Source: Metabacillus sp. B2-18 (GTDB lineage Bacteria > Bacillota > Bacilli > Bacillales > Bacillaceae). Taken from it: DNA of 64,000 bases. How positions within the stretch are numbered: the first letter of the stretch is position 1; every line of letters starts with the position of its first letter. The notes under the pieces were generated by a model. That model ran no database searches, had not been told where the DNA came from, and saw nothing but the letters and a program-made list of their open reading frames with translations. This document shows, in pieces, positions 34,571-43,547 of the stretch. A program made the translations under genes and the position numbers. The stretch spans positions 595,501 through 659,500 of the forward strand of contig NZ_CP088245.1 of the NCBI RefSeq assembly GCF_021117275.1. Direction: 5' to 3'.

Positions 34571-35239
34571 TGGTGTCTCGGTACTAAGGGAATTGGGACA
34601 GAAAGGTCTTCCGTCAGAAAGATGTGCCTCGAAACAGAGAGAATCGGGACAGAAAAGGTCTTCCAGCAGAAAGATGTGTCTCGATACAGGTGGAATCGGG
34701 ACAGAAAAGGTCCTCCAGCAGGAATATGTGTCTCGATACAGGGAGAATCGAGACAGAAAAGATCCTCCAGCAGAAAGAAGTGTCTCGATACAGGTGGAAT
34801 CGGGACAGAAAAGGTCCTCCAACAGGAAGATGTGTGTCGATACAGGAGGAATCGGGACAGAAAAGGTCCTCCGTCAGAAAGAAGTGTCTCGATACAGTGG
34901 GAATCGGGACAGAAAAGATCCTCCAGCAGAAAGATGTGTCTCGATACAGGTGGAATCGGGACAGAAAAGGTCTTCCAGCAGAAAGATGTGTCTCGATACA
35001 GGTGGAATCGGGACAGAAAAGGTCCTCCAGCAGAAAGATGTGTCTCGATACAGGTGGAATCGGGACAGAAAAGGTCTTCCAGCAGAAAGAAGTGTCCCGA
35101 TACAGGAGGAATCGGGACAGAAAAGGTCTTCCGGAAGAAAGATGTGTCTCGATACAGTGGGAATCGGGACAGAAAAGGTCTTCCGTCAGAAAGGTGTGTC
35201 CCGATACAGGTGGAATCGGGACAGAAAAGGTCCTCCAGC
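34571..35239. repeat. 52-bp tandem repeat array, left part (13 copies)
   Basis: Units beginning GAATCGGGAC start at 34590, 34641, 34693 and then every 52 bases to 35213; the first unit is one base short. Each unit contains GTCYCGAT-N9-ATCGGGAC, an 8-bp inverted repeat kept by G-T wobble when C is replaced by T, then AGAAAAGGTCYTCCAGCAGAAAGA. GC is about 50 percent against a visibly AT-rich surround. All frames are open because no stop occurs in the unit, but 52 is not a multiple of 3, so the open frames are not evidence of coding. Confidence 0.95.
35232..35239. repeat. Left target-site duplication of the IS256-family element
   Basis: CCTCCAGC here and at 36752-36759. Removing the element plus one copy (1520 bases in total) restores the 52-bp periodicity exactly. 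A 9-bp reading (TCCTCCAGC) is also possible. Confidence 0.8.
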
Positions 35240-35339
35240 GATTAAGTCCGTATAATTGTGTAAAAACAAAAAGAGTCAAATTAATTCCTTTTGGTCACAA
35301 TGGTTATCAGCGACGAAAAACCTTGTGGAGGAATTAATT

Positions 35340-36518
35340 TTGACTCAATTTCAGTTTAACCTAAATCTTGACAATTTAAAAGAATCTGTAATGAATTCTG
35401 ATATTGATGCTGTCATCAAAGCTTCAATCGTCCTTGTGTTAAATTCTGTGATGGAGAAAGAACGAGATGACCACTTACAGGTTGGAGCTTATGAACGTTC
35501 TTCTGAACGTTTTGATTCTCGAAATGGCTACTATGATCGTGACCTTATTCTAAGTATTGGTAGAGTAAGTTTAAAAGTTCCTCGTACACGTAAAGGAGAC
35601 TTTTCACCATCCGTCTTTGAAAAATATGCACGGTGTGACCAGGCGTTTGTCCTTTCTATGCTTGAAATGGTTGTAAATGGAGTTTCTACTCGAAAAGTAA
35701 AGAATGTTGTTCAGCAGCTTTGTGGAGAAAGTGTTTCAAAATCGTTTGTATCTTCCCTCACAGAAAAGCTAGATCCAATCGTACAGGCATGGGCAAATCG
35801 CCCGTTAAATACAATCTATTATCCTTATATCTTCGCGGACGCCATGTATATCAAAGTTCGTGAACATAATCGTGTTGTGCCTAAAGCTGTTTATATCGCG
35901 ACTGCCATAACGGGAGATAACCAACGAGAAGTACTAGGTATAAGAGTAGATCATGTGGAAAGTTATGATGCATGGAAGGCATTTCTTCTACACCTTCAAT
36001 CACGAGGTGTTCAATCCCCTAAACTATTCATAACCGATGCACACGCTGGCCTAAAGAAGGCTCTAAAAGAGGTGTTTGTTGGAACTGTTTGGCAACGCTG
36101 TACAGTCCATCTAAAGCGAAACATCTTTAATGTGATGCCAAAGAAAGGGATTGAAGAAGAAAAACTAGGGTTAAAGAGAATCTTTGAGGCTGTCAGTGTT
36201 GAAGATGCACGACAATTTAAAGATGAATTTATTGAACGTTTTGGAGAAAATCCTAAGATCGAGAAAGCCATTCAAACATTAGAGGATGGCTTCGAAGATG
36301 CCGTTCAATACTTAAATGAACCAGTTAGGTTTCAACAATTTATAAGAAGTACTAATTCATTGGAACGCCTCAATCAAGAGGTTCGAAGAAGAGAACAAGT
36401 TATCCGTATATTTCCGAATACTCAATCTGCATTTAGATTGATAGGAGCTGTTCTTATGCAAGTCAATGAGGAACAAGCAAAGAAGCAAATTACAAGAGGG
36501 AAACCAAGAAAAATGTAG
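35340..36518 (+). CDS. IS256-family (Mutator type) transposase
   Basis: 392 residues, the usual size for the family. It carries the DDE catalytic residues in FADAMYIKVRE, LFITDAHAGLKKA and NSLERLNQEVRRR, and the family zinc-like motif WQRCTVHLKRNI. It catalyses copy-paste-like transposition of its own element. TTG 35340 is preferred because GGAGGA lies 7 bases before it; an open frame extends to an ATG at 35256, but those 28 residues are non-conserved and overlap the inverted-repeat region. No frameshift or premature stop. Confidence 0.95.
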   Translation: MTQFQFNLNLDNLKESVMNSDIDAVIKASIVLVLNSVMEKERDDHLQVGAYERSSERFDSRNGYYDRDLILSIGRVSLKVPRTRKGDFSPSVFEKYARCDQAFVLSMLEMVVNGVSTRKVKNVVQQLCGESVSKSFVSSLTEKLDPIVQAWANRPLNTIYYPYIFADAMYIKVREHNRVVPKAVYIATAITGDNQREVLGIRVDHVESYDAWKAFLLHLQSRGVQSPKLFITDAHAGLKKALKEVFVGTVWQRCTVHLKRNIFNVMPKKGIEEEKLGLKRIFEAVSVEDARQFKDEFIERFGENPKIEKAIQTLEDGFEDAVQYLNEPVRFQQFIRSTNSLERLNQEVRRREQVIRIFPNTQSAFRLIGAVLMQVNEEQAKKQITRGKPRKM

Positions 36519-36554
36519 GCCAAAACCACTATCAAAATCTAGTGGTAATTCCTA

Positions 36555-36673
36555 ATTTCGAATTGACATTGAGCCTCCAGCGGGCATGATGTTAAGCCAG
36601 GAAGCCAGGAGTTTTACAACCCCTGGCTTGCCCTCCAGGCTATCATGCCCGCCCCTCAATGTAAATTCGAAAT
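36555..36673. repeat. Large structured inverted repeat inside the insertion sequence
   Basis: Outer arms ATTTCGAATTGACATTGAG (36555-36573) and CTCAATGTAAATTCGAAAT (36655-36673) match at 18 of 19. Middle arms CGGGCATGAT (36581-36590) and ATCATGCCCG (36642-36651) are perfect. Inner AAGCCAGG (two copies, 36594 and 36602) can pair with CCTGGCTT (36622-36629). A 119-base RNA or DNA of this sequence would fold into one long branched hairpin. Confidence 0.85.
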
Positions 36674-36751
36674 AATTCTTGCTTACTATACACGTTTTAA
36701 ATAAGTTGAAAACCATTGTTGACACTTTTACACAAGAATATGGACTTGACT

Positions 36752-37013
36752 CCTCCAGCAGAAAGATGTGTCCCGATACAGGGAGAATCGGGACAGAAAA
36801 GGTCTTCCAGCAGAAAGATGTGTCCCGATACAGGGAGAATCGGGACAGAAAAGGTCTTCCAGCAGAAAGATGTGTCCCGATACAGGGGGAATCGGGACAG
36901 AAAGGGTCCTCCAGCAGAAAGATGTGTCCCGATACAGGGGGAATCGGGACAGAAAGGGTCCTCGGTCAGAAAGAAGTGTCTCGATACAGAGAGAATCGGG
37001 ACCGATCCGGGAG
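36752..37013. repeat. 52-bp tandem repeat array, right part (5 copies)
   Basis: Units start at 36785, 36837, 36889, 36941 and 36993, in the same orientation and register as the left part. Here most hairpins are the fully paired form GTCCCGAT-N9-ATCGGGAC. After the last unit the sequence decays (GACCGATCCGGGAG). Confidence 0.95.
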
Positions 37014-37200
37014 AAATGATCAGCAAAGAGTCTCGATATAAGGGAATCCAGATTGGAGCTGGTGTTAATACTCGAATCACCTATCGAAAAACGCATGAAC
37101 TTCTGAATATCACACCCTATAGGTACTCTAACACTAGGTATCTCGAAAACACACATTGGTTCAAATTATAATAAACTCTACTATTAAAAAATACGAACTA
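37014..37200. other. Intergenic stretch after the repeat array
   Basis: Degenerate remains of the repeat up to about 37050, then AT-rich sequence without a supported gene. The kinase promoter probably starts at its end. Confidence 0.5.
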
Positions 37201-37228
37201 TTGTTCCGCTAAATAATCCCATATGATA
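37201..37228 (+). promoter_or_regulatory. Candidate SigA promoter of the GAF/PAS kinase
   Basis: TTGTTC (37201-37206), 16-base spacer, TATGAT (37223-37228); a TATAAT overlaps at 37227-37232. A start site near 37235 would make the ATG at 37277 the likely translation start. Confidence 0.4.
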
Positions 37229-37276
37229 TAATTGAAAAAAACGCTTGGAGTGATTTCTATTTTTAAGCTGGAGGAA

Positions 37277-39301
37277 ATGTTTGAAGGCGTTAGCTCCTCT
37301 TCTTTAGAAAGAGAAAAGAGGAGATTAACAGAATTATATAAACTGAACCTCATCAATACTCCAAATGAAGAGTCATTTGATCGCATTACAAGGTTAGCCA
37401 GCAGGATCTTTCAAGTTCCTGTTTCATTAATAACCTTATTAACCGAGGACAAGCAATGGTTTAAATCATGCGTTGGTCTCACTGGAAGCCTTTTAGAAGA
37501 ACGCTCAACAGAAAGAGAGGCTGCCTTCTGTCAGTATGTTGTATTAGATGGTAAGCCATTGGTGATTGAAGATGCACTGGAAGACCACCGCTTTAAACAT
37601 AATCAATTAGTAAAAGAACATCAAATCCGTTTCTATGCGGGTGTACCAATTATGACAAAACAAAACAATATACTTGGTTCTTTATGTATTATTGATGAAA
37701 AACCAAGATCGATTAGCGAAGATGAACTTAATAAATTAATAGATTTGAGTTATTGGGTAAAGGCAGAAATTGAGTTAAGATCAGACATTATTGAAAGAAC
37801 AATGAGTGAACAATCTATTAGATGTTTATACGAAATAACAAGCAATAAAGAGCTAAGCTTTGAGCAGAAATTAAAGAAGTTATTAAGTTTAGGTTGTGAA
37901 CGCTTCCAGCTATCGGATGGAAATGTTTCAAGAATAATGGGAGATAATTATGAGGTAATTCAAACAACTCATTCAACTGAAATGGTAAATGTTGGAGAAG
38001 TTATTTCTCTAGAACAAACATGTGCTTGGATGGTTAAAGAACGTTTAACACCGGTTCATATAAGTCAGTCTGTGCCACTCCATAATCAATCGATGATAAG
38101 AGAATATGTTGGTGCACCTATATTTGTTCATGAGCAATTTTACGGTACATTTTGCTTTTATGATGATCATCAGCAGTTTCGTGCAATATCTAATTCAGAC
38201 ATAGAATTTCTCCAGTTGATGGCACAGTGGGTTGGCAATGAACTGGAACGTCGAATTGCTAAGAAAAAGTTAAAGGAAACTCAAGAAAGATTCGAGCAAA
38301 TCGCTAATAACATTAAAGAAGCCTTTTGGATATTTGATATTCAAGAGAAACAGCTACTATATATGAGTTCTGCATGGCAAGAAATCTCAGGAAGAACAGG
38401 TGAAGAATATAATTTGGATGATACTCTCTGGGAAAGGTCCATTCATCCGGATGATCGTGAATATACTTTAGAAAGATTTATGAATATACATGAAAGAGTA
38501 GAGTTTGATTATAGATTAACTCACACGGACGGCACAATTCGTTGGGTGAGGAACCGAATTGTACCCATATATAATCAAAAAGGTCATGTTTATCGAATTG
38601 CAGGAGTCGCTGAGGATATTACTGAGAAGAAACAAAATCAAGATATCATGAGAAAATCGGATAAGCTAACAGCGGTCGGGCAATTAGCAGCGAGTATTGC
38701 TCATGAAATCCGAAACCCTTTGACCAGTATAAAAGGGTTTATGCAGCTAAAAGATGGCTATTCCTATCCATACAAGGAATTGATTTTGACTGAGCTTTTA
38801 CAGATGGAAGAGTTTGTGAACGAAATTCTTATTCTTGCAAACTCTCATCTTGGAACTAAGCGTGAACAAAATAACATTATAGACCTTCTTCAAGAGGTTT
38901 TACGTACAAATGAGGAATTAAGCAGAATGCTTAATATTACATTTTGTATCAAATGTCATGCTAGCCAATCTATACCCTGTGATTTAAATCAAGTTAAGCT
39001 TGTTTTTCAAAATCTAATAAGTAATGCAATCGAATCAATGCCAAAAGGCGGCATGATTCATATTGAGATTGGGATAGAGGATGAACAATATTTATATATT
39101 GCTGTGGCTGATGAAGGTGTAGGCATTTCACAGGAACGAATTCCTACGCTTGGAGAGCCTTTTTATTCTAATAAGGAAAAGGGTAGTGGACTTGGGCTGA
39201 TGATAAGCTATAGAATCATCCAAAATCATAAGGGGAAAATCTTTTTTACTAGTGAACTTGGTAAAGGAACAACAGTTAAAATATTATTACCTTTAGAATA
39301 A
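37277..39301 (+). CDS. Multi-sensor histidine kinase (GAF-GAF-PAS-HisKA-HATPase)
   Basis: 674 residues from ATG 37277. Two GAF domains (about 20-170 and 185-330), one PAS/PAC domain (about 345-460, TDGTIRWVRNRIVPI), HisKA ([21 protein letters not shown]) and HATPase_c (VFQNLISNAIESM, ADEGVGIS, GSGLGLMIS). No membrane helix, so a cytoplasmic sensor of small molecules, redox or light. No response regulator is adjacent, as in sporulation-type orphan kinases. Start uncertain: GGAGG is very close to ATG 37277, while the in-frame TTG at 37232 has no ribosome binding site and falls in the -10 region. Confidence 0.9.
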   Translation: MFEGVSSSSLEREKRRLTELYKLNLINTPNEESFDRITRLASRIFQVPVSLITLLTEDKQWFKSCVGLTGSLLEERSTEREAAFCQYVVLDGKPLVIEDALEDHRFKHNQLVKEHQIRFYAGVPIMTKQNNILGSLCIIDEKPRSISEDELNKLIDLSYWVKAEIELRSDIIERTMSEQSIRCLYEITSNKELSFEQKLKKLLSLGCERFQLSDGNVSRIMGDNYEVIQTTHSTEMVNVGEVISLEQTCAWMVKERLTPVHISQSVPLHNQSMIREYVGAPIFVHEQFYGTFCFYDDHQQFRAISNSDIEFLQLMAQWVGNELERRIAKKKLKETQERFEQIANNIKEAFWIFDIQEKQLLYMSSAWQEISGRTGEEYNLDDTLWERSIHPDDREYTLERFMNIHERVEFDYRLTHTDGTIRWVRNRIVPIYNQKGHVYRIAGVAEDITEKKQNQDIMRKSDKLTAVGQLAASIAHEIRNPLTSIKGFMQLKDGYSYPYKELILTELLQMEEFVNEILILANSHLGTKREQNNIIDLLQEVLRTNEELSRMLNITFCIKCHASQSIPCDLNQVKLVFQNLISNAIESMPKGGMIHIEIGIEDEQYLYIAVADEGVGISQERIPTLGEPFYSNKEKGSGLGLMISYRIIQNHKGKIFFTSELGKGTTVKILLPLE

Positions 39302-39335
39302 AGAACAGGAGCGGAAACCCGCTCCTGTTCTTTAT
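39300..39335. terminator. Bidirectional terminator
   Basis: AAAGAACAGGAGCGG, AAAC loop, CCGCTCCTGTTCTTT plus T-rich tail. Serves the kinase and the converging pterin dehydratase gene. Confidence 0.9.
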
Positions 39336-39379
39336 TTTTCTTTCTTTTCGGAGTTCTTTCATAAGAAATACTTAAAAAT

Positions 39380-39679
39380 CTAAGTTGAAGAGCTATTACT
39401 AAATAGTTGATCAATTTTTTGAGCTAATTCGAAATCTAATTTTGTTAAACCTTTTGCAGCCCATGATGTGTATGTAATAAAAACGGCTTTATACTGAATC
39501 TCAATAAAAGGGTGATGATTTGCTTCCTCAGCGAGATGTCCTACCTTTGAAACGAAATATATTCCGGCTAGATAATCCTTAAATACATATTTTCTAACAA
39601 TAGAACGCTGATCTTTTAGCTTCCATTTAGGTAATGAAGAAAGCAGTTCTTCAATTTCATGGTCTGTCAATTGCCTCAA
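39380..39679 (-). CDS. 4a-hydroxytetrahydrobiopterin dehydratase (pterin carbinolamine dehydratase)
   Basis: 99 residues, a complete PCD/DCoH fold. The active-site motif EEANHHP and the following FIEIQYKAVFITYTSWAAKGLT region are conserved. The enzyme recycles 4a-hydroxy-tetrahydropterin made by aromatic amino acid hydroxylases; isolated bacterial copies may have other pterin-related roles. The start is read as TTG 39679, 7 bases after AAAGGAGG; the ATG at 39685 directly abuts this site. No hydroxylase gene is in the window. Confidence 0.9.
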   Translation of the reverse strand: MRQLTDHEIEELLSSLPKWKLKDQRSIVRKYVFKDYLAGIYFVSKVGHLAEEANHHPFIEIQYKAVFITYTSWAAKGLTKLDFELAQKIDQLFSNSSST

Positions 39680-39974
39680 GTCCATACCTCCTTTTCATCA
39701 TGTAATACTATTTTCTCTAAACATATGACAATCCCTTCTTAAAGATATAACTAGATATTTGGTCATAGTATAATATAGATAGAAAAAGGAAATAGAAATA
39801 CATAATTGTATATCCTACCCTCTATAACTGTTATGATAGTAGAATGATAAAGTGGTAAAGTACTAAATTATGAAATGAATTTAACTTAATTAAGTATTTT
39901 TCTTTGTTAGTCAACAGGATATCAATTTATTGTTGTCGAATTGGTTATGGGGAATTGTTTAAGGAGGATACTAC
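39680..39974. other. Intergenic region upstream of the cheB-cheR gene
   Basis: About 295 AT-rich bases between divergent genes. TATAAT-like sequences occur near 39770 and a palindrome ACTTAATTAAGT near 39885, but no promoter can be assigned with confidence. Confidence 0.35.
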
Positions 39975-41879
39975 ATGTCAAATGCATCAAATGGGCAATT
40001 AGAAAAGGAACATGAAAAGGGTGAACTTGATACACCTTATGTTGTAGGAATTGGAGCCTCAGCTGGAGGTCTTGAAGCCATTGAGCAATTTTTCCAAAGT
40101 ATGAAATCTAACATAGATGCAGCATTTGTTGTTGTCCAACATTTATCTTCTAAGTATAAAAGCTTTATGCCGGAACTACTCGCAAAATATACAAATATGC
40201 AAGTTTTTGAGGCTAAGCAAGGATTGCAGGTTAAGCCTAGAACCGTGTATTTATGCCCACCTAATCACTATATTACTATAAATAATCAAGGGCAGATATA
40301 TTTAGAAACATACCATGAAAGTCAAGTAGTGAATTATCCTATAGATACGTTCTTAACATCTATTTCTTTATACGCAAAAAAGAAAGCAATTGGTGTGATC
40401 TTGTCTGGTAAAGGGACAGATGGAACAAAAGGGTTAAATGATATTCATGAAAGGAACGGACTTTGCATTGTTCAGAATGAAACAGCAAAGTATATGGATA
40501 TGCCCGAAAGCGCAATCAAATCAGGGGTTGGAGACTACGTCATTAATCCTTCAGTCATGCCTGAGCATATTCAAAATTATATAGAAACAAAACCCGTGGA
40601 ATTTAAAGAAACTATACTAAAACAAGTGTTAATGATGATTCATAAAAAAAGTGGTATTGATTTTACCATGTATAAGAAAAACACTGTTATCCGAAGAATT
40701 GAGCGTAGAATGAGTTTATTGGAGGAATCTTTCCTTAATCTTGAAGATTATAAAAATTATTTATTGGAAAACCCAAGGGAAATTCGCTATCTTCAAGAAG
40801 ATTTACTTATCGGTGTGACTCACTTTTTTAGGGATACTGATGCTTTTTACTATATGCAGCAGACACTTATTCCATCAATGGTTGATGAGAACTTACAGCG
40901 TGGTCGAAATAAGATGAGAATATGGGTAGCAGGATGCTCATCAGGTCAAGAAGCATATTCTTTAGCAATTTTATTTAATGAAGAGTTAGAAAAACGAGAA
41001 AGTGATATGGATTTGCAAGTGTTCGCAACAGATATTGACCGTGATGCTGTTAAATTCGCAAGTCAGGGCTGCTATTCAGAGCAAATCGTATCAATGATCC
41101 CAAAACATCTGCTAATTAAGTATTTTGATAAACAAGGCAGCGATTATCAGGTGAAAAGAGAAATTAGGCAAAAGATTGTATTTGCACCTCATAATATGAC
41201 GAAGGATTCTCCATTTGTTAATTTAGACATGATAAGTTGTAGAAATGTCATGATCTATTTTCAAACGGAGCTACAGCAAAGGGTGTTGTCATTGTTTCAC
41301 TTTGCACTAAAGGAGAAGGGCTATTTATTTTTAGGTCCAAGTGAAACAATCGGCAAACTCTCAAATCTTTTCTCCTCTGTTAATAGCAAGTGGAAAGTTT
41401 TTAGTAATCAGGTTTCTGATAACCAACATTTTTCCCAAGCATTACTAGCGCCTAAAGAGGTTTCTGGAGATAGTGAGAGAAGAGGTACGGAACATTTACG
41501 TGACACAAACAGGTTTCAACATCCTGATGAACTATATTATTCACTTATGGACGATTTGTTACCTCCGTGTATTGTAATTAATGAGCATAATGAAGTGATT
41601 CTTTCTTCCGGAAATGCAGGGGATTATTTAAACCTGCCAAAGGGAAAAGTTAATTATAATATTTTTAATATGGTTCCAACAAACCTATCTGTAGCCATTG
41701 GAACAGCCATAAAAAAGGTTCGTGAGGAATTAAGAGAAATTAAATATAAGAACCTTTTAATCAACAAAAATGAAAGCAAACAGGTAAAACTAGTTGTTAA
41801 ACCTTTAGAAAATGTTAGAAAAGGCTATGTTGCATTATTTATAAAAGATCATATGCCTGACTCTACTACAATAATTTAA
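39975..41879 (+). CDS. CheB-CheR fusion protein (methylesterase plus methyltransferase), stop-separated from its kinase part
   Basis: 634 residues: CheB methylesterase domain (about 20-205; catalytic Ser29 in GASAGG, His56, Asp in GKGTDGTKG), then CheR methyltransferase (about 215-475; IRRIERRM, WVAGCSSGQEAYSLA for SAM binding, MISCRNVMIYF) and a partial PAS-like region (about 515-630). There is no receiver domain in front of CheB. Homologues usually continue through a coiled coil into PAS-HisKA-HATPase in one chain; here a single TAA (41877-41879) ends the frame and the same frame resumes at once. Either a split gene or a nonsense mutation. ATG behind AAGGAGG. Confidence 0.88.
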   Translation: MSNASNGQLEKEHEKGELDTPYVVGIGASAGGLEAIEQFFQSMKSNIDAAFVVVQHLSSKYKSFMPELLAKYTNMQVFEAKQGLQVKPRTVYLCPPNHYITINNQGQIYLETYHESQVVNYPIDTFLTSISLYAKKKAIGVILSGKGTDGTKGLNDIHERNGLCIVQNETAKYMDMPESAIKSGVGDYVINPSVMPEHIQNYIETKPVEFKETILKQVLMMIHKKSGIDFTMYKKNTVIRRIERRMSLLEESFLNLEDYKNYLLENPREIRYLQEDLLIGVTHFFRDTDAFYYMQQTLIPSMVDENLQRGRNKMRIWVAGCSSGQEAYSLAILFNEELEKRESDMDLQVFATDIDRDAVKFASQGCYSEQIVSMIPKHLLIKYFDKQGSDYQVKREIRQKIVFAPHNMTKDSPFVNLDMISCRNVMIYFQTELQQRVLSLFHFALKEKGYLFLGPSETIGKLSNLFSSVNSKWKVFSNQVSDNQHFSQALLAPKEVSGDSERRGTEHLRDTNRFQHPDELYYSLMDDLLPPCIVINEHNEVILSSGNAGDYLNLPKGKVNYNIFNMVPTNLSVAIGTAIKKVREELREIKYKNLLINKNESKQVKLVVKPLENVRKGYVALFIKDHMPDSTTII

Positions 41880-41888
41880 GCTGATTCT

Positions 41889-43547
41889 ATGACATTTGAT
41901 CAGGATTCTGCCTATAATCAAAGGATTTTTGACTTAGAGCAGGAGCTTTACTATACGAAGCAAAGTCTTCAGACAACGATTGAAGAATTAGAAACATCAA
42001 ATGAAGAGCTACAGTCAACAAATGAAGAGTTAATTGCTGCGAATGAAGAGCTCCAAAGTACAAATGAAGAAATGCAATCCGTTAATGAAGAATTAATTAC
42101 AGTTAATTCTCAGTATGAAAAGAAAATTATTGAACTTACCGATCTTAACAATGATATGGACAACCTGTTGATTAGTACCAATATTGCAACCATTTTCTTA
42201 GATAAGAAATTAAATATTAAACTTTATACTCCTGAAGTGATGAAACTTTTCCATGTGATTGATCGTGATATTGGACGTCCGATTTTTCATATATCACATC
42301 GACTGGAATGTGATACATTAATGGATGATATCCAAGATGTGTTAATGACAACAAAGTCAATTATAAAAGATTTACCTGCGAAAGATGGAAAGTGGTATAG
42401 TGTCAAAATCATGCCTTACCGCACTAGTGACAATATCGTTGATGGAATTGTGATGACATTTATTGATATCACTAAAATTAAGAAGGTAAATCGAGAGCTG
42501 CAATTAAGTATGCAAGCTATTGAACTTAGCCCGGCAAATACAGTTTTTACAGACTTTCAAGGGAAAATAGAGTATGCGAATCATAAATTTGCAGAACAGC
42601 TCGGGTTAGAGGTAAAGGACCTAATCGGACGTAAGTTAAAAGATATCTATGCAGAATATTATATAGATAGTGATTTTGATACGCATTGGAAAAAGGTGCG
42701 TGCTGGTGAAAAATGGTCTGGTGAAATATCTTATACAGCTCGCGATGGAAAACAATATTGGGAAAATCTCGCATTAATACCTGTTGAAAATGACGATCAT
42801 GATGTTGTTCAAATTTTAAGGGTAGGAGAAGATATAACCAATAGAAAAAGCTCTGAGCAAATGTTGATAAAGTCTGAAATGCTCTCAGCAATTGGACAGT
42901 TGGCAGCTGGCATTGCGCATGAAATAAGAAATCCTCTCACTTCTTTAAGAGGCTTCTTACAGCTAATGATCCAAACCAACACATATCGTAAGGAATACGC
43001 TGAAGTAATGATGACTGAGTTTATCAGGCTAGAAGAGATCATTAACGAATTTTTAGTCCTATCCCGACCAAAGGCAGCGGCTTTTCAGGATGTTAATATT
43101 AATAAAATCATTCAAGATGTTTCGAAAATTTGGGAAACTCAAGCCATTCTTAATGACGTTACAATCGAAACATATAATGATCCATTTATTTTTACCATCC
43201 AAGGAATTGAAAATGAGTTAAAGCAGGTTTTTATTAATATTGTAAAAAATGGAATCGAGTCGATGGAAGGACGCCCAGGAAATTTAAAGATTGAGACACG
43301 TAAACTGGATAGTGGAGAGGTACTTATCCGCTTTGAAGATAAAGGAAAAGGAATTCCAAAGGAACAGCTTGAAAAAATGGGACAGCCTTTCTACACAACC
43401 AAGGAAAAAGGAACAGGGTTAGGTTTAATGGTTAGTTTTAAGATTATTGAGAGTCATAATGGGAAAATAGTCTTTTCAAGTGAATTAGATAAAGGCACAA
43501 CAGTTGAAATTACGTTACCTTTATCTAACTCAGTCGAAGCGGTCTAA
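41889..43547 (+). CDS. PAS-domain histidine kinase, in frame with the upstream CheB-CheR gene
   Basis: 552 residues: an N-terminal coiled coil with the repeated [16 protein letters not shown] motif (about 8-75) that normally follows the CheR part in one polypeptide, a CheR-associated PAS (about 80-195), a second PAS/PAC (about 200-315), HisKA ([22 protein letters not shown]) and HATPase_c ([22 protein letters not shown]). The ATG is 9 bases after the upstream stop and in the same frame, and no ribosome binding site precedes it, so it would depend on reinitiation or readthrough. The end overlaps the convergent PAS gene by 18 bases. Confidence 0.85.
   Translation: MTFDQDSAYNQRIFDLEQELYYTKQSLQTTIEELETSNEELQSTNEELIAANEELQSTNEEMQSVNEELITVNSQYEKKIIELTDLNNDMDNLLISTNIATIFLDKKLNIKLYTPEVMKLFHVIDRDIGRPIFHISHRLECDTLMDDIQDVLMTTKSIIKDLPAKDGKWYSVKIMPYRTSDNIVDGIVMTFIDITKIKKVNRELQLSMQAIELSPANTVFTDFQGKIEYANHKFAEQLGLEVKDLIGRKLKDIYAEYYIDSDFDTHWKKVRAGEKWSGEISYTARDGKQYWENLALIPVENDDHDVVQILRVGEDITNRKSSEQMLIKSEMLSAIGQLAAGIAHEIRNPLTSLRGFLQLMIQTNTYRKEYAEVMMTEFIRLEEIINEFLVLSRPKAAAFQDVNINKIIQDVSKIWETQAILNDVTIETYNDPFIFTIQGIENELKQVFINIVKNGIESMEGRPGNLKIETRKLDSGEVLIRFEDKGKGIPKEQLEKMGQPFYTTKEKGTGLGLMVSFKIIESHNGKIVFSSELDKGTTVEITLPLSNSVEAV

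Larger units (their letters stand above)
35240..36751 (+). mobile_element. IS256-family insertion sequence, about 1512 bp
   Basis: Terminal inverted repeats are AAGTCCGTATAATTGTGTAAAA (35244-35265) and, on the other strand, AAGTCCATATTCTTGTGTAAAA (36747-36726), with 3 mismatches in 22. The element holds one intact transposase gene, is flanked by an 8-bp direct repeat and has split the 52-bp repeat array. It is about 190 bp longer than the classical IS256 because about 230 non-coding bases with a large inverted repeat lie behind the transposase. Intact ends and gene suggest a recent, possibly active insertion. Confidence 0.92.

Noticed and set aside
34548..35337. Several 200-residue overlapping proteins on both strands of the repeat region
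   Set aside because: They are products of a stop-free repeat whose length is not a multiple of three; each frame reads the same three translations in turn and none has a proper ribosome binding site.
35256..35339. N-terminal extension of the transposase to the ATG at 35256
   Set aside because: It overlaps the left inverted-repeat region, has no ribosome binding site and is not part of the conserved transposase; TTG 35340 has GGAGGA at the right distance.
34571..37013. CRISPR array
   Set aside because: The whole 52-bp period is conserved, there are no unique spacers between short repeats, the repeat is far longer than a CRISPR repeat, and no cas genes are near.
40000..43547. Frameshift between the CheB-CheR and kinase parts
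   Set aside because: The distance between the two starts is 1914 bases, a multiple of three, so the frame is kept and only a stop codon separates them.
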